Part shown: piece after piece, positions 26,356 through 34,851 of the stretch | How positions within the stretch are numbered: the stretch's first letter is position 1 | How the letters are laid out: the number at the start of each line of letters is the position of its first letter | NCBI GenBank assembly: GCA_965218865.1 | Contig: CBDCME010000077.1 | Coordinates: forward strand, 19,800 to 83,799 | From: CBDCME01 sp965218865 | GTDB taxonomy: Bacteria; Pseudomonadota; Alphaproteobacteria; JAAXGF01 | Direction: 5' to 3' | Length of the DNA: 64,000 nucleotides | Program-made: the position numbers and the translations under genes | The notes under the pieces: model-generated | Told to the model about the DNA's origin: nothing | What the model saw: the letters and a program-made list of their open reading frames with translations, nothing else | Databases searched by the model: none

Positions 26356-26621
26356 ATAGGCGTATATTCGAAGAATGCGTGTTGTCCCACAGCGCCGGTG
26401 ACCATCATGCTAGTGGAAATACTTATACCGATCTGAGCGTCTCGTACGTTCTCGTGGATCCATTTACTCCTTAACGCCTTGATGGAATCCGCCATTCTGA
26501 GCGCGACGTCGCAGGCGGTGGCCGCATGAAGTTCGGGGGATCGCGAAATCGGCATCCCGAAAACGGCCACGAGGCCATCGCCAAAGGACTGCGCCAAGAA
26601 TCCCTCATTTTCAGTTACGAT

Positions 26622-28065
26622 GGCGATGTCCCATGCTCTGTTGAAAAAGGCGAGGCAGGCATGGTTGGGCTTCGAGGCTAGGCGGCCTCTTTGATGGTTT
26701 CAATGGCGCTTTTCGCTTTTGCCTTTTTCACGTGATCCTCGAGGGCAGCTCTGAGGGCCTTGAGGCGACGGAGGTCTTTTGGGCTTCCAGGAGGCCGGCG
26801 GCGGTCCAGCGCAAGGCCATCTCGGCGTTGCGCCAGCGCTTGACATTGTGCTGCACCATCCTGACCGTTCCCAAGGCATTCTCGATGGCGTTGGTGCAGG
26901 CCAAGGAGCGCCTGAGCTTGGGCGGCAGGCCCAAGCGGATCACGGTGAGGATCTCATCCAGGCCCTCCAGGATGGAAGCCGAAACGCCGGGGGCCTCGGT
27001 CTCCAGGCGGCGCGCCAGGTTCTTCATGAGGCGTTCGGCTTTCTCGGCATCGTCTTGGTCCCAGGCTTGCCTGAGCGCCTTCTTGACGCCGGCATGAAGG
27101 CTTTCGTCGAGGCGCTCGATGATGTTGCGGCCCTTGTGGACCTGGCAGCGCTGGAGGGCGGCCACCGGCCCGAAGGTCCGCTTGATCGCCTTGGAGAGCG
27201 CCTTGGCGCCGTCGACGATGAAGAGCCGGGGCACTTCCGGGTCGAGGCCGCGGGCGGTCAGGTTGTCGAGCAGCGCCTGCACCGTGGCGGCATTCTCCGT
27301 GGCACCTTCGGCCAGGCCTAGAACATGCTTCTCGCCCGCGCCGTCGATGCCAATAGCTGCCAGCAACACGTGATCGCCGACGTGCAGCCCGTCGATCTGG
27401 ATGACCAGGAGATCGAGATCCGAAAGGTCGCTGGCCAGGAAGGCCTTCAGCTTCTTGCGCGTCATGGCCACGAAGCGCCGCGAGACCGCGGACTTCGAGG
27501 TCGCATCGCCCGCGCGTGCCGGCAAGTCGCCGCTGGCCTCGCCGGGCAGGCGCACGGCGCGCGCGTACTTGCGGGTCGAAACCGTAAGCAGCATGATGTT
27601 CATCGCCCAGGACTGCAAAAGCGCCGGGTCCGAGAGCAACTCCCAGCTCGGCAAGCTCATCTCCTTGCCCGCAAGATCGCGCACCCGCGGGCGCGTCAGC
27701 TTCACCTTGCCCCCGTGATAGGCACTCTCGCTCTGGGTTGTCCCCCAGCGATGGCCCTGCCGCTCGGCCGTGCGGGCGTGGCGCGCTCCGCAGAGCACCT
27801 CGCTATCCTCGTCCAGCATCTCGCCCAGGGTCTCCACCCCGGCCAACAGGCAAAAGCGATCCACGCTCATGCGCAGATCATCAAAAGCCTCCGGCAAGGC
27901 CGGCGGCAACAGCGGAAGCGGGATCTCCAACAGTTTCGAAAGGCGGCTGTTCCGTGTAGTCTTGGTCATGGCGTCGTTCTCCTTGATGGATTCAACACCC
28001 AGAGCCTAACGGTTCCAGGCGAATGACGCCTACCTCACTTTTTCAACATCAGCCGGGACATTGCC
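26622..28065 (-). mobile_element. IS256-family element, copy 2
   Basis: 1444 bp, same ends as copy 1. Relative to copy 1 it lacks 18 bp near the transposase C terminus and has 6 extra bp (GGTTCC region) upstream of the gene. The flanks do not match each other. Confidence 0.88.
26728..27969 (-). CDS. IS256-family transposase, 413-residue variant
   Basis: Nearly identical to the protein at 21832 with all three catalytic residues, but six residues shorter near the C terminus (SVASRPSELPSRIT) because of an in-frame 18-bp deletion shared with the copy at 48482. One substitution near the N terminus (TQSESAYH instead of TQSEIAYH). Confidence 0.88.
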   Translation of the reverse strand: MTKTTRNSRLSKLLEIPLPLLPPALPEAFDDLRMSVDRFCLLAGVETLGEMLDEDSEVLCGARHARTAERQGHRWGTTQSESAYHGGKVKLTRPRVRDLAGKEMSLPSWELLSDPALLQSWAMNIMLLTVSTRKYARAVRLPGEASGDLPARAGDATSKSAVSRRFVAMTRKKLKAFLASDLSDLDLLVIQIDGLHVGDHVLLAAIGIDGAGEKHVLGLAEGATENAATVQALLDNLTARGLDPEVPRLFIVDGAKALSKAIKRTFGPVAALQRCQVHKGRNIIERLDESLHAGVKKALRQAWDQDDAEKAERLMKNLARRLETEAPGVSASILEGLDEILTVIRLGLPPKLRRSLACTNAIENALGTVRMVQHNVKRWRNAEMALRWTAAGLLEAQKTSVASRPSELPSRIT

Positions 28066-28100
28066 TGCAACGGTGCATTTTTCGCAAAGGGGGGACGATC

Positions 28101-28414
28101 GTGAGCAAGAAAGCCTTTATCGAACGGGTGGCCAATAGGGGCAAGATCAGCAAGGCCGAGGCGGAGACAATCCGGACGTCGAATGCCAAGATCCGGGAGC
28201 TGACAGTGTCGAATGATTTTTTGTCAGCAAAACTCATGCCCTGGGCCCGCAAATGAGACGGACCATGGTTGAGCGCGATCATTCGCGACCGTTGGTCGCC
28301 AGGCAATGCCGGCTTCTGTCGCTCAGTCGGTCGAGTTTTTACCGTGATCCCAAGGGAGAAAGCCCCAAAAATTTGGCCATCATGGAGAACCGGACCGGCA
28401 GACCCGGACAATAG
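28101..28414 (+). pseudogene. IS3-family element remnant (orfA and orfB ends)
   Basis: GTG at 28101 opens SKKAFIERVANRGKISKAEA then IRELTVSNDFLSAKLMPWAR, the coiled C-terminal part of an IS3 orfA. Its stop overlaps ATG at 28253 of an orfB start: MRRTMVERDHSRPLVARQCR, LLSLSRSSFYRDPKGESPKN. The pattern of Arg-Gln-Cys-Arg-Leu-Leu and RSSFY...PKGES is typical of IS3 orfB N termini. The catalytic DDE part is missing after 28414. The following 275 bp up to the DUF169 gene hold nothing I recognise. Confidence 0.65.
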
Positions 28415-28691
28415 CTTAATTCGCTGCCCAAACTGTCCAGCTTTCGGGGAGGATCTCAATTTGCGTGTAGCAGCGTGGCTATCGTTAGGTGAAACTCGAA
28501 AAAAATTCCGTACGCCAGGAGGGCATCTGTCTATAATTGCCATCAGTGTGAAACGCTGGGCTGCCCTTCTTGGAGGGAAATCTGAAAATGATTTTTGGCC
28601 CAGATAAACCGGCTCGCGGTCCCAAATGCGAACGAGGATCGCGAGAACCTCATCGCCCAATCAGCGATGCAACCGGCTTCTTAACGATCGA

Positions 28692-29421
28692 CTATGTGGC
28701 AAAACGCTTGCCATCCTCACCAGCGTATTTGGCAACCGCCTTGTCGGCTGCAACAGCTGCCTTCACGCTTTGGACCACTTCCGGGACCAGTTTGCCGGGG
28801 ATGGCACAGCTGACTTCACCGGCGGGCATGCCGGTGCGGACGCGGCTTAACATGCATCCAACACTGACCGCCACCTGGCCCTCCTCCTTGGCAATTGGGA
28901 TGATGTGACACTGCGGTTTCCCTTCAAAACGGATCTTTGGCCAAGCATCGTGCAGCATCATCAGCTGTACGCCGTTAAGACGCACAAACACCACATCGGG
29001 ATCTACCGGTGTTTCCCTGAGCGGGCCATAAACCACAACCTTCGGCCGCTGGTTCACAGTGGGCACCTGCTCCATAGCTTCCGGCGTGACCCAATTGGCA
29101 TTGCAGAGCTCGGCTACATCGTCGTTTTTCGCAACCTCTTCCAGCGTCTTAAACCCATGAGTGACGCTTCCGACGCTGCAATTGCCGTGATCATCGGCGA
29201 CTGTCGCAAAGGGTTCGCTCCACAGCCTTCATCCAGAAAACACATCCCGCGGCGACGGCCCCTGTTCGTCCGTTCGATGTCGGTGCAGGCATAGCGGCCT
29301 CGTACCGTGATACGCCTGGTGGTTCTTGCTCCAGAAAGCTAATCGCAAGTGGTTCTGTAGCTAAACCGAGCTGATTTACGAGCTCGTCCGCATCAGTCGC
29401 GTAGTTATGGTCTAGGTCCAT
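28692..29421 (-). pseudogene. DUF169-family protein, frameshifted
   Basis: The C-terminal part (29075 down to 28692) reads KVVVYGPLRETPVDPDVVFV, MLHDAWPKIRFEGKPQCHII and VAVSVGCMLSRVRTGMPAGE, the DUF169 signature with its conserved Cys residues. The N-terminal part starts at 29421 with MDLDHNYATDADELVNQLGL and TEPLAISFLEQEPPGVSRYE. The two are out of frame by one base near 29205 (ACCCTTTGCG; dropping one C gives a continuous protein of about 242 residues). Function of DUF169 is unknown. Last gene of the cluster that begins with the TetR gene at 34695. Confidence 0.7.
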
Positions 29422-29498
29422 CGTTATCTCTCCCTATTTCAATTGGCAGGCGTTCGGAAGAAATCCTTCGCCGTAGCCACGAATTCACTCCCTGAGCA

Positions 29499-30899
29499 TC
29501 ACAGAAACGCCATTTGCTTATCAGTGGGCTCGGCGCAGCAGTACCAAGGCTCACTGAGCTTGGCAGGCACACGTCGAGTTTTTGCTATTGGTGCGGAGCG
29601 AGCGGAACGACCGGCCCGGTCATGAGCTAGCTGCCATATAGCGCTGAAAATCTCCTCGTTCCGCTTGCCGTCAGCTCGCTGAACGAGACTGCTGATTTGC
29701 GCATGCAGGTCATCAACTCTTGGATCGGAATTCGACCACGGATAGATAAGTGCAGCCTCGTCAAGTGGACCAACGATTTCACGCACCATCTCAAGCTTGA
29801 GAAGACAGGAACCCGGCGGGATGAGGAGTCGAATCGTCAATTGTACCGGGGCAACAGAATTGACCAGACCGAGGCCCCCTATCACCGTCAATAGATCCAG
29901 GTAGCTGTCGAGCGTGGTCCACGGCGTGAAAGGCACGAATGTGGGTGCAAGAAATAGCTCTGCCATTCCACAGACCTCAACCACTTCATGGAAATCCTTT
30001 CGTGTGTGACCTTTGTCGAGGATGTCGAGAACGTGATTCTGGACAGATTCCACGGCCGTTGTGACGAACAAGCAGCCGGTCTGATTCAACACCGGCAACA
30101 ATTCCGCGTGAGCCAACAGGTGCTTGATCTTGATCGTCACGTCGTAGGTCAGCTTCGGAAACTCCCGATGGAGCGCCTCCACGATGCGAATGCCGTGCGT
30201 CGGGCCGTTGAAGAAATCCGGATCCCCGAAGGTTATGTGCTCCGCGCCCGCGCTCACCTGTTGGCGAATATCCGCCAGCACGATCTCTCGCGGAACGGCG
30301 CGAAACCGACCCTTATAGACCGGGACGATCGGGCAATGTTTGCAGAGGTGCTTGCATCCGTGTGTGGCCTCGGTGTAGCCAACAATGCGGCGTTCCCCGT
30401 CGGCGAGTTCCAGGTAAGCGTATTCCTGAAGGGGCCGCATTTGGCGACGGTCGGGGATCACGAAATCCTGCGGGGCAACTGAGACTCGCGGCTCCGTCTG
30501 CTCACCGGGAAAAGCATGCACGCCATGCTCAACACGGTGCGCGAGGTCCGTAAGCCCCTGTTCGAACTCACCGCCGATAACCGTCCGCACACCGATGTTC
30601 CGCAGATATTCTTCATTCATTGGTGCATACAGCCCATAGGCGGCAATGTGCGCCTCGGGATTCACCGACCGTACCTTGGGGATCACTTGGGCTGCCAAAC
30701 GCGTGGCGGTGTGCATAGGGAGGTAAAAAGCAATCAGGTCTGCATCCTGAAAGGCCTCCTCAGTGGGACGCTGGACCGCTAGGTCTAAAGTCTTCACCGT
30801 GGTGCCATTTCTTCGAAGCACCGCCGCTGGTTCCGCCAGGCCAAACGGCTGATGACCTAACTCATACGTCGATACCAATAGCATCTGGATGTGGATCAC
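29499..30899 (-). CDS. B12-binding-like radical SAM protein with CCAEP tail
   Basis: 466 residues. The N-terminal part (TYELGHQPFGLAEPAAVLRR, ADLIAFYLPMHTATRLA) resembles a cobalamin-binding-type Rossmann domain. The radical SAM cluster motif is THGCKHLCKHCPIVPVYKGR (CxxxCxxC), followed by GAEHITFGDPDFFNG. The C terminus ends WYCCAEPTDKQMAFL, the tail that defines the CUAEP/CCAEP radical SAM (seleno)protein family, in which the second residue is selenocysteine in some members; here it is Cys. Substrate unknown. The gene starts 25 bp after the upstream stop, so it is probably co-transcribed with the LDI-like gene. Confidence 0.8.
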   Translation of the reverse strand: MIHIQMLLVSTYELGHQPFGLAEPAAVLRRNGTTVKTLDLAVQRPTEEAFQDADLIAFYLPMHTATRLAAQVIPKVRSVNPEAHIAAYGLYAPMNEEYLRNIGVRTVIGGEFEQGLTDLAHRVEHGVHAFPGEQTEPRVSVAPQDFVIPDRRQMRPLQEYAYLELADGERRIVGYTEATHGCKHLCKHCPIVPVYKGRFRAVPREIVLADIRQQVSAGAEHITFGDPDFFNGPTHGIRIVEALHREFPKLTYDVTIKIKHLLAHAELLPVLNQTGCLFVTTAVESVQNHVLDILDKGHTRKDFHEVVEVCGMAELFLAPTFVPFTPWTTLDSYLDLLTVIGGLGLVNSVAPVQLTIRLLIPPGSCLLKLEMVREIVGPLDEAALIYPWSNSDPRVDDLHAQISSLVQRADGKRNEEIFSAIWQLAHDRAGRSARSAPIAKTRRVPAKLSEPWYCCAEPTDKQMAFL

Positions 30900-30923
30900 C
30901 TCCTCGCGCCACGTTTCGGCTGA

Positions 30924-32705
30924 TCACGAAATCACGAAGGCGTGCGGCGCCACTGTCGTCTGCACTTCAATCTCACCATCGCCGACCATCTTCCAGTCGT
31001 TGTAAGGCTCACCGTCAGCGAGAATCTCGCGTTCGCCGCCATCGAGATTTGTGACCTTGAACGTCGTCTCGCTCCCAATCCTTTCATCGGTTCCTGGCGC
31101 CATGGAGAAGATCAGCGCTCCGAGCTCTTCGTCATAGTACGCTTGAGAAACAGTCACGGTCGGATAATCGACACCAACGACCGCCGGCTGCTCAAACTTC
31201 TTCAGGTTGATGTCCTGGTACATCCGCCTCCAGCTCCCGGGCCCACCTATATGTGAAAGCAGCGCCCACTCGTTGGGGATGCCTCGGGGCCAGGACTCTT
31301 CGATGCCAAAAGTGTAGTAGAACTCGCCATCCTTATACATTGGTGCGTACTGGGTCTCGAACCAACGCTTGAGCCCTTCCAGATGTTCGGTGTCGTTGAA
31401 CTCTTGAGCAAAGGCCAATGCTCCAGCACTACTAATGCGGTCATCACAGGTCATAGGTTCGGTGACCTCGTAAGGGTAATTGACGTGGAATGATCCGTCT
31501 TGTTCCCACACACCAAATCTTTTGAGGAAGGAGCCGTATATTTTGCGAGCCCATTTGTAATCTATTGGCGAAAGCTGCAACGCGGTAAAGATCCAGAAGC
31601 CTCCCATCTGTTGCTCGGGCCGGGTCATCGCATAGCGAAGATCCCTGTCGTAGTACGGAATGCAATATTCGTAGTCGCCTTCGGGGTTCGGTCCGGTAAC
31701 ATTCTTTCGTGCCCACTCAAGCCAGAAATCGTAGCCGGCGCGATAGTTGGTGCCGTGAACCTTGTCATAAAGGTGGGTCCCTAATCCGCCGACGGACACG
31801 CATACCGGGAACATTTTACCGACTTCGCAGGCGATGCCGTAGAACAGAGGCGATCCGTTTTCGTCGACGCCCCCAAGATGCTGGTCGTGCAACCCCTCCA
31901 CGATCTGTTTGACGTCATAGGTGTACCTGATCTTCTCATCGTAGACGAGTTCGTAGGGCTGCTCGTAGCGTTCGTCGCCGCTCACGATCCTGGCATGCAT
32001 GAGCACCTCTGAAAAATAGCCCCTGAACATCATGTTCGAAGACCCGTTCGCATAGACAGGGTCGGGATTGTACTCTCGACCAACGGCAGGAGAGTGCTGT
32101 GGATAATAAGGATAGGTTTCCCGCGGCTTGCGCCGAGCCGCTACAAACAGCGACGGAAGGATCTCGTCGGCAGCTGTTTTCAAGCCGTTACCGGCATAGC
32201 CCGGTGAGTTATAAACGCCCGCATATCCCGGCGGGATCAAGTGCTTATAGAAGAAGTATGGATACTTCCCACAATTCGGGTTCAGTCCCTTCTGGTCTAC
32301 CCAATCCCACCATGCCACGTACTGCGGGAATCGATTGGCGAACTTTTCAATTGCCCCGCTGATAACCTCTCGCCAAGCCGGGACCTGATAGGCGATCTTC
32401 GCCAACACGCGGGTGCCATAACAAAGGTCGTAAGTCGGCTTCGCCACATAGGGCCACCAGGTCGATCTGTCGAACGCCTCGGACACCTTGCCGCCCTTCG
32501 TCCAGTCGTCGTTGACGTGAGCTTTTCTCCACAAGAATTTCAAGGCGCCACGCGCCTCTTTGGAGAGAGAAACGTAACCTGGCACGATACCCAGTTTGCG
32601 CCCTTGTGCTAAGCCCCCCAAAGCATGCTCGTATCTGGAGCCATGCCTTGCCAGCGTAGCCAACTTTTCGGTTCCTATTGCTATCGTTTCCTCCTCCTGA
32701 TGCAC
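30924..32705 (-). CDS. linalool dehydratase/isomerase (LDI)-like protein
   Basis: 593 residues. The middle part aligns by eye with Castellaniella LDI: SSNMMFRGYFSEVLMHARIV, YGIACEVGKMFPVCVSVGGL and HLYDKVHGTNYRAGYDFWLE. Cys-Glu (ACEV) and the second Cys (PVC) of the LDI active site are kept, as is a Met before the RG; the position of the His in LDI (KGH) is Tyr here (RGY). It is longer than LDI, with an N-terminal extension and a C-terminal beta-rich part. It starts GTG at 32705, but AGGAGGAGG lies inside the frame at about 32693, so the true start may be downstream. LDI hydrates/dehydrates a terpene alcohol; the reaction here is unknown. Confidence 0.7.
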   Translation of the reverse strand: MHQEEETIAIGTEKLATLARHGSRYEHALGGLAQGRKLGIVPGYVSLSKEARGALKFLWRKAHVNDDWTKGGKVSEAFDRSTWWPYVAKPTYDLCYGTRVLAKIAYQVPAWREVISGAIEKFANRFPQYVAWWDWVDQKGLNPNCGKYPYFFYKHLIPPGYAGVYNSPGYAGNGLKTAADEILPSLFVAARRKPRETYPYYPQHSPAVGREYNPDPVYANGSSNMMFRGYFSEVLMHARIVSGDERYEQPYELVYDEKIRYTYDVKQIVEGLHDQHLGGVDENGSPLFYGIACEVGKMFPVCVSVGGLGTHLYDKVHGTNYRAGYDFWLEWARKNVTGPNPEGDYEYCIPYYDRDLRYAMTRPEQQMGGFWIFTALQLSPIDYKWARKIYGSFLKRFGVWEQDGSFHVNYPYEVTEPMTCDDRISSAGALAFAQEFNDTEHLEGLKRWFETQYAPMYKDGEFYYTFGIEESWPRGIPNEWALLSHIGGPGSWRRMYQDINLKKFEQPAVVGVDYPTVTVSQAYYDEELGALIFSMAPGTDERIGSETTFKVTNLDGGEREILADGEPYNDWKMVGDGEIEVQTTVAPHAFVIS

Positions 32706-32715
32706 TCGTCAGCTA

Positions 32716-33831
32716 TCAAAAAACTAAGCTCGGCAGTTCTGCCAGCCAGCGAATTTCAGCATCCGGTCCGCACGGTAGGCGTTCGGGAGGCAATCCAAGA
32801 CGATTGACCCAAACAGCCTGAAACCCGAAGGCAGCGGCACCCGCTACATCCCAGCCATTCGAGGATACGAATGCCACTTCGCGCGGCTCAACATTGAACC
32901 GCTGGACTGCTAAAGAATAGGTTGCTGGATCAGGTTTAAATACACCCGCAGCCTCGACAGACAGAACATCGTCTAGAAGCGCATCGATCTTCGCGCCCTC
33001 GACGGCGGAGGCCAGCATTTGGAGCGAACCGTTGGAAAGGATCGCTGTCGGTAGGCCTCCCAAGCGGATTTGGTTGAGTGTCGTTCGAGCTTCTCGATAC
33101 GGGCTGAGCTGCCTATAAGATTCCATAAGGTCGTTCGCCAGTTTCTCATTACGAATGCCTACAACATCGAGGGTGTAATCAAGGGCTTCCCTTGTTACTT
33201 GCTCGAAATTTGCATGACGCAGCTGGAGACTTCTGAGCCACGTATATTCGAGCTGTTTGGTGCGCCAAATCTCTGAAACTTGAGGAGTCAGGGCGCCTAA
33301 GACATCCTTGAGCCGCGCGACGGCTGAATGAACATTGAACAGCGTTCCATATGCGTCAAAGATACAAACCTTTACATCGTCCAGACGAGAGCGGTCATTC
33401 GCAAGAATGTCGCCGCCATAGGATTCGATAAGACTCGCAAAACCGCTGTCGTAAACGCCCTCGATCACGGCCTCAGCGTCGCGAGCCTCGACTCCGACAG
33501 CAGGATTGAAAGTGCTGTCCCAGTTCACGTGGCAGGACTCGTTTTCGCCTGGCGATGCCGAGAGCTGACAAAAATAGTCAGAGACTGGCAATGGCCCTTC
33601 ATCAACCATGATATACGCGTAGTGACGGTCTTGCGGAGATTCCGCCATCAAGCGCTCACGAATAGTGCTGCCGTCCTCAAGGGTAAGAATACGATCAAGG
33701 TTAACCTGGCTCTCACGTGCACATGTCGCCACGGCCGGATGCCATTCATCCGGAGTAAAGAAATCGCCTATACGCGCCCAAACCGTTTCGACCGGCGCAG
33801 TCAAACGCACTTTCCTCGACACTGACAGCAT
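32716..33831 (-). CDS. SRPBCC domain-haloacid dehalogenase (HAD type II) fusion
   Basis: 371 residues in two parts. Residues 1-145 form an SRPBCC/polyketide-cyclase-like domain (KVRLTAPVETVWARIGDFFT, RERLMAESPQDRHYAYIMVD). From about 150 a type II haloacid dehalogenase follows: VCIFDAYGTLFNVHSAVARL (nucleophile Asp), AILSNGSLQMLASAVEGAKI (motif II), GVFKPDPATYSLAVQRF (Lys) and VAFVSSNGWDVAGAAAFGFQ (SSNGWD). (S)-2-haloacid dehalogenases hydrolyse C-halogen bonds. The pairing with a START-like binding domain is unusual. The next gene begins 10 bp downstream. Confidence 0.8.
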   Translation of the reverse strand: MLSVSRKVRLTAPVETVWARIGDFFTPDEWHPAVATCARESQVNLDRILTLEDGSTIRERLMAESPQDRHYAYIMVDEGPLPVSDYFCQLSASPGENESCHVNWDSTFNPAVGVEARDAEAVIEGVYDSGFASLIESYGGDILANDRSRLDDVKVCIFDAYGTLFNVHSAVARLKDVLGALTPQVSEIWRTKQLEYTWLRSLQLRHANFEQVTREALDYTLDVVGIRNEKLANDLMESYRQLSPYREARTTLNQIRLGGLPTAILSNGSLQMLASAVEGAKIDALLDDVLSVEAAGVFKPDPATYSLAVQRFNVEPREVAFVSSNGWDVAGAAAFGFQAVWVNRLGLPPERLPCGPDAEIRWLAELPSLVF

Positions 33832-33886
33832 CAGAGCTCCTTCCCAAGTCGCGTTCAGAACCCTTCCAAATAATGGTAAGACACTC

Positions 33887-34054
33887 TTAGTTTGTTGTAG
33901 TATATTGATTTCCGTTCTCTACAGCAGTCAAGACACCAGCCGCCGAGTAAGGGACCCTTGCACCACTCTCAGTGAATTCTTTTGCCGAGACGAGGTCGAT
34001 TCCACTGTTGCCACCGGTGACGACGGCTACTTTTCCCTTTAGTTTTTTCGGCAT
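33887..34054 (-). pseudogene. short-chain dehydrogenase, truncated
   Basis: MPKKLKGKVAVVTGGNSGID then LVSAKEFTESGARV is the start of an SDR with the TGGNSGI nucleotide-binding motif. After about 33 residues the similarity ends and the frame stops at residue 55, so the catalytic YxxxK part is missing. It sits between the TetR gene and the dehalogenase gene on the same strand. Confidence 0.7.
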
Positions 34055-34107
34055 GAATTGTCTCCTAACGTTATAAAATGCACATTCCCAAACTGCGCAA
34101 AAAAAGA

Positions 34108-34695
34108 TCACCATTCTACCGCCGAAAGCGCGGCCTCTACGATCGATTCCACTGACTCCTTCGACGGGTTTGTCTTGCCCACAACCAAAAGGCCTTCCAG
34201 AAAGCACATGAGGTAATTTCCGAGAACCTTACAGTCTTTGTCTTTGTCGATATCCCCATCGTTCTGTGCGGCTTGAAGGCACCGAGAGAAGCCGTTTTCG
34301 ATTTCCCCGAAAAAATACCGAACCTTGTCGCTAGCCTCTTTGGAGACCCGCTCTTTCTCGATCGCTGTATTGCCAATCAAACAGCCTTTGCTGTGACCAG
34401 ACGACACGTAATCGACGCGATTGCGAAAAAACGCTCGGATATTTGCAAGCCCCAACGGCTGACGTTCCAACAACGCAATTAGGTCCTTTACGGTCACCAG
34501 CGAATAGTGGTCAATGCACGCCAGGAACAGCCCGGACTTTCCGCCGAACTCATCGTAGAGGCTGCGGCGATGAAGCCCCGTAGCCGCTACGATGTCAGCC
34601 ACGGAAGTGCCCTCATAGCCATTTTCCCAGAATACTTCGGTGGCGTCATCAACCGCCTCTTCGCGATCATGTTCTCTTGGTCTTGCCAAATACAA
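34108..34695 (-). CDS. TetR-family transcriptional regulator
   Basis: 195 residues. The N-terminal HTH is clear: DDATEVFWENGYEGTSVADI, VAATGLHRRSLYDEFGGKSG, LFLACIDHYS. The C-terminal ligand domain contains GCLIGNTAIEKERVSKEASD, similar to TetR_C regulators of the AcrR/NemR group. A 20-bp palindrome sits 17 bp upstream of the start codon and is a likely operator, suggesting autoregulation. As the first gene of the minus-strand cluster it probably controls the downstream dehalogenase, LDI-like and radical SAM genes. Confidence 0.88.
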   Translation of the reverse strand: MYLARPREHDREEAVDDATEVFWENGYEGTSVADIVAATGLHRRSLYDEFGGKSGLFLACIDHYSLVTVKDLIALLERQPLGLANIRAFFRNRVDYVSSGHSKGCLIGNTAIEKERVSKEASDKVRYFFGEIENGFSRCLQAAQNDGDIDKDKDCKVLGNYLMCFLEGLLVVGKTNPSKESVESIVEAALSAVEW

Positions 34696-34712
34696 CCTCG
34701 CTGCAATAGCCT

Positions 34713-34732
34713 TTTAGAACGATCATTCTAAA
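34713..34732. promoter_or_regulatory. palindromic operator upstream of the TetR gene
   Basis: TTTAGAACGATCATTCTAAA is a near-perfect inverted repeat (TTTAGAA / TTCTAAA with a 6-bp centre), placed just upstream of the TetR start codon. Size and position are typical of TetR-family operators. Confidence 0.6.
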
Positions 34733-34851
34733 ATGTCAAGGGCCATCGCGAATGTCAACTCAGTGACTCATACCAACCGCCCTAGAGTTTGACTCGCGCA
34801 AAGGTTTACACGCTAGGTTTTGTGTGATTCAAGGTTGTTGGCAACAAGGGA

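Larger units (their letters stand above)
23669..26621 (-). pseudogene. class III adenylate cyclase gene broken by three IS elements
   Basis: Three pieces join when IS1182 (24908-26355) and IS1595 (23793-24822) and their duplications are removed. Piece 1: LAQSFGDGLVAVFGMPISRS through VTGAVGQHAFFEYTP; piece 2: MGEEIDIALQLGRLNKKYGT with TILIDEKT; piece 3: REVEIVNLIGGSQPLRIFEL to a stop at 23669. FGDGLVAVFG is the metal-binding turn of class III cyclases, and GEEIDIALQLGRLN corresponds to the usual VIGDAVNLASRLE region. IS256 copy 2 removes the N-terminal part at 26622. A TAA after piece 2 (near 23775) adds further damage. Confidence 0.8.

Noticed and set aside
28269..28607. Possible gene between the IS3 remnant and DUF169 (CPNCPAFGEDL region)
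   Set aside because: Open on both strands but only the first part matches IS3 orfB; the rest has no family resemblance or start signal.
29499..30899. Selenoprotein with a recoded TGA
   Set aside because: The tail codons read as Cys-Cys (CCAEP) and no in-frame TGA occurs before the stop, so no selenocysteine is needed here.
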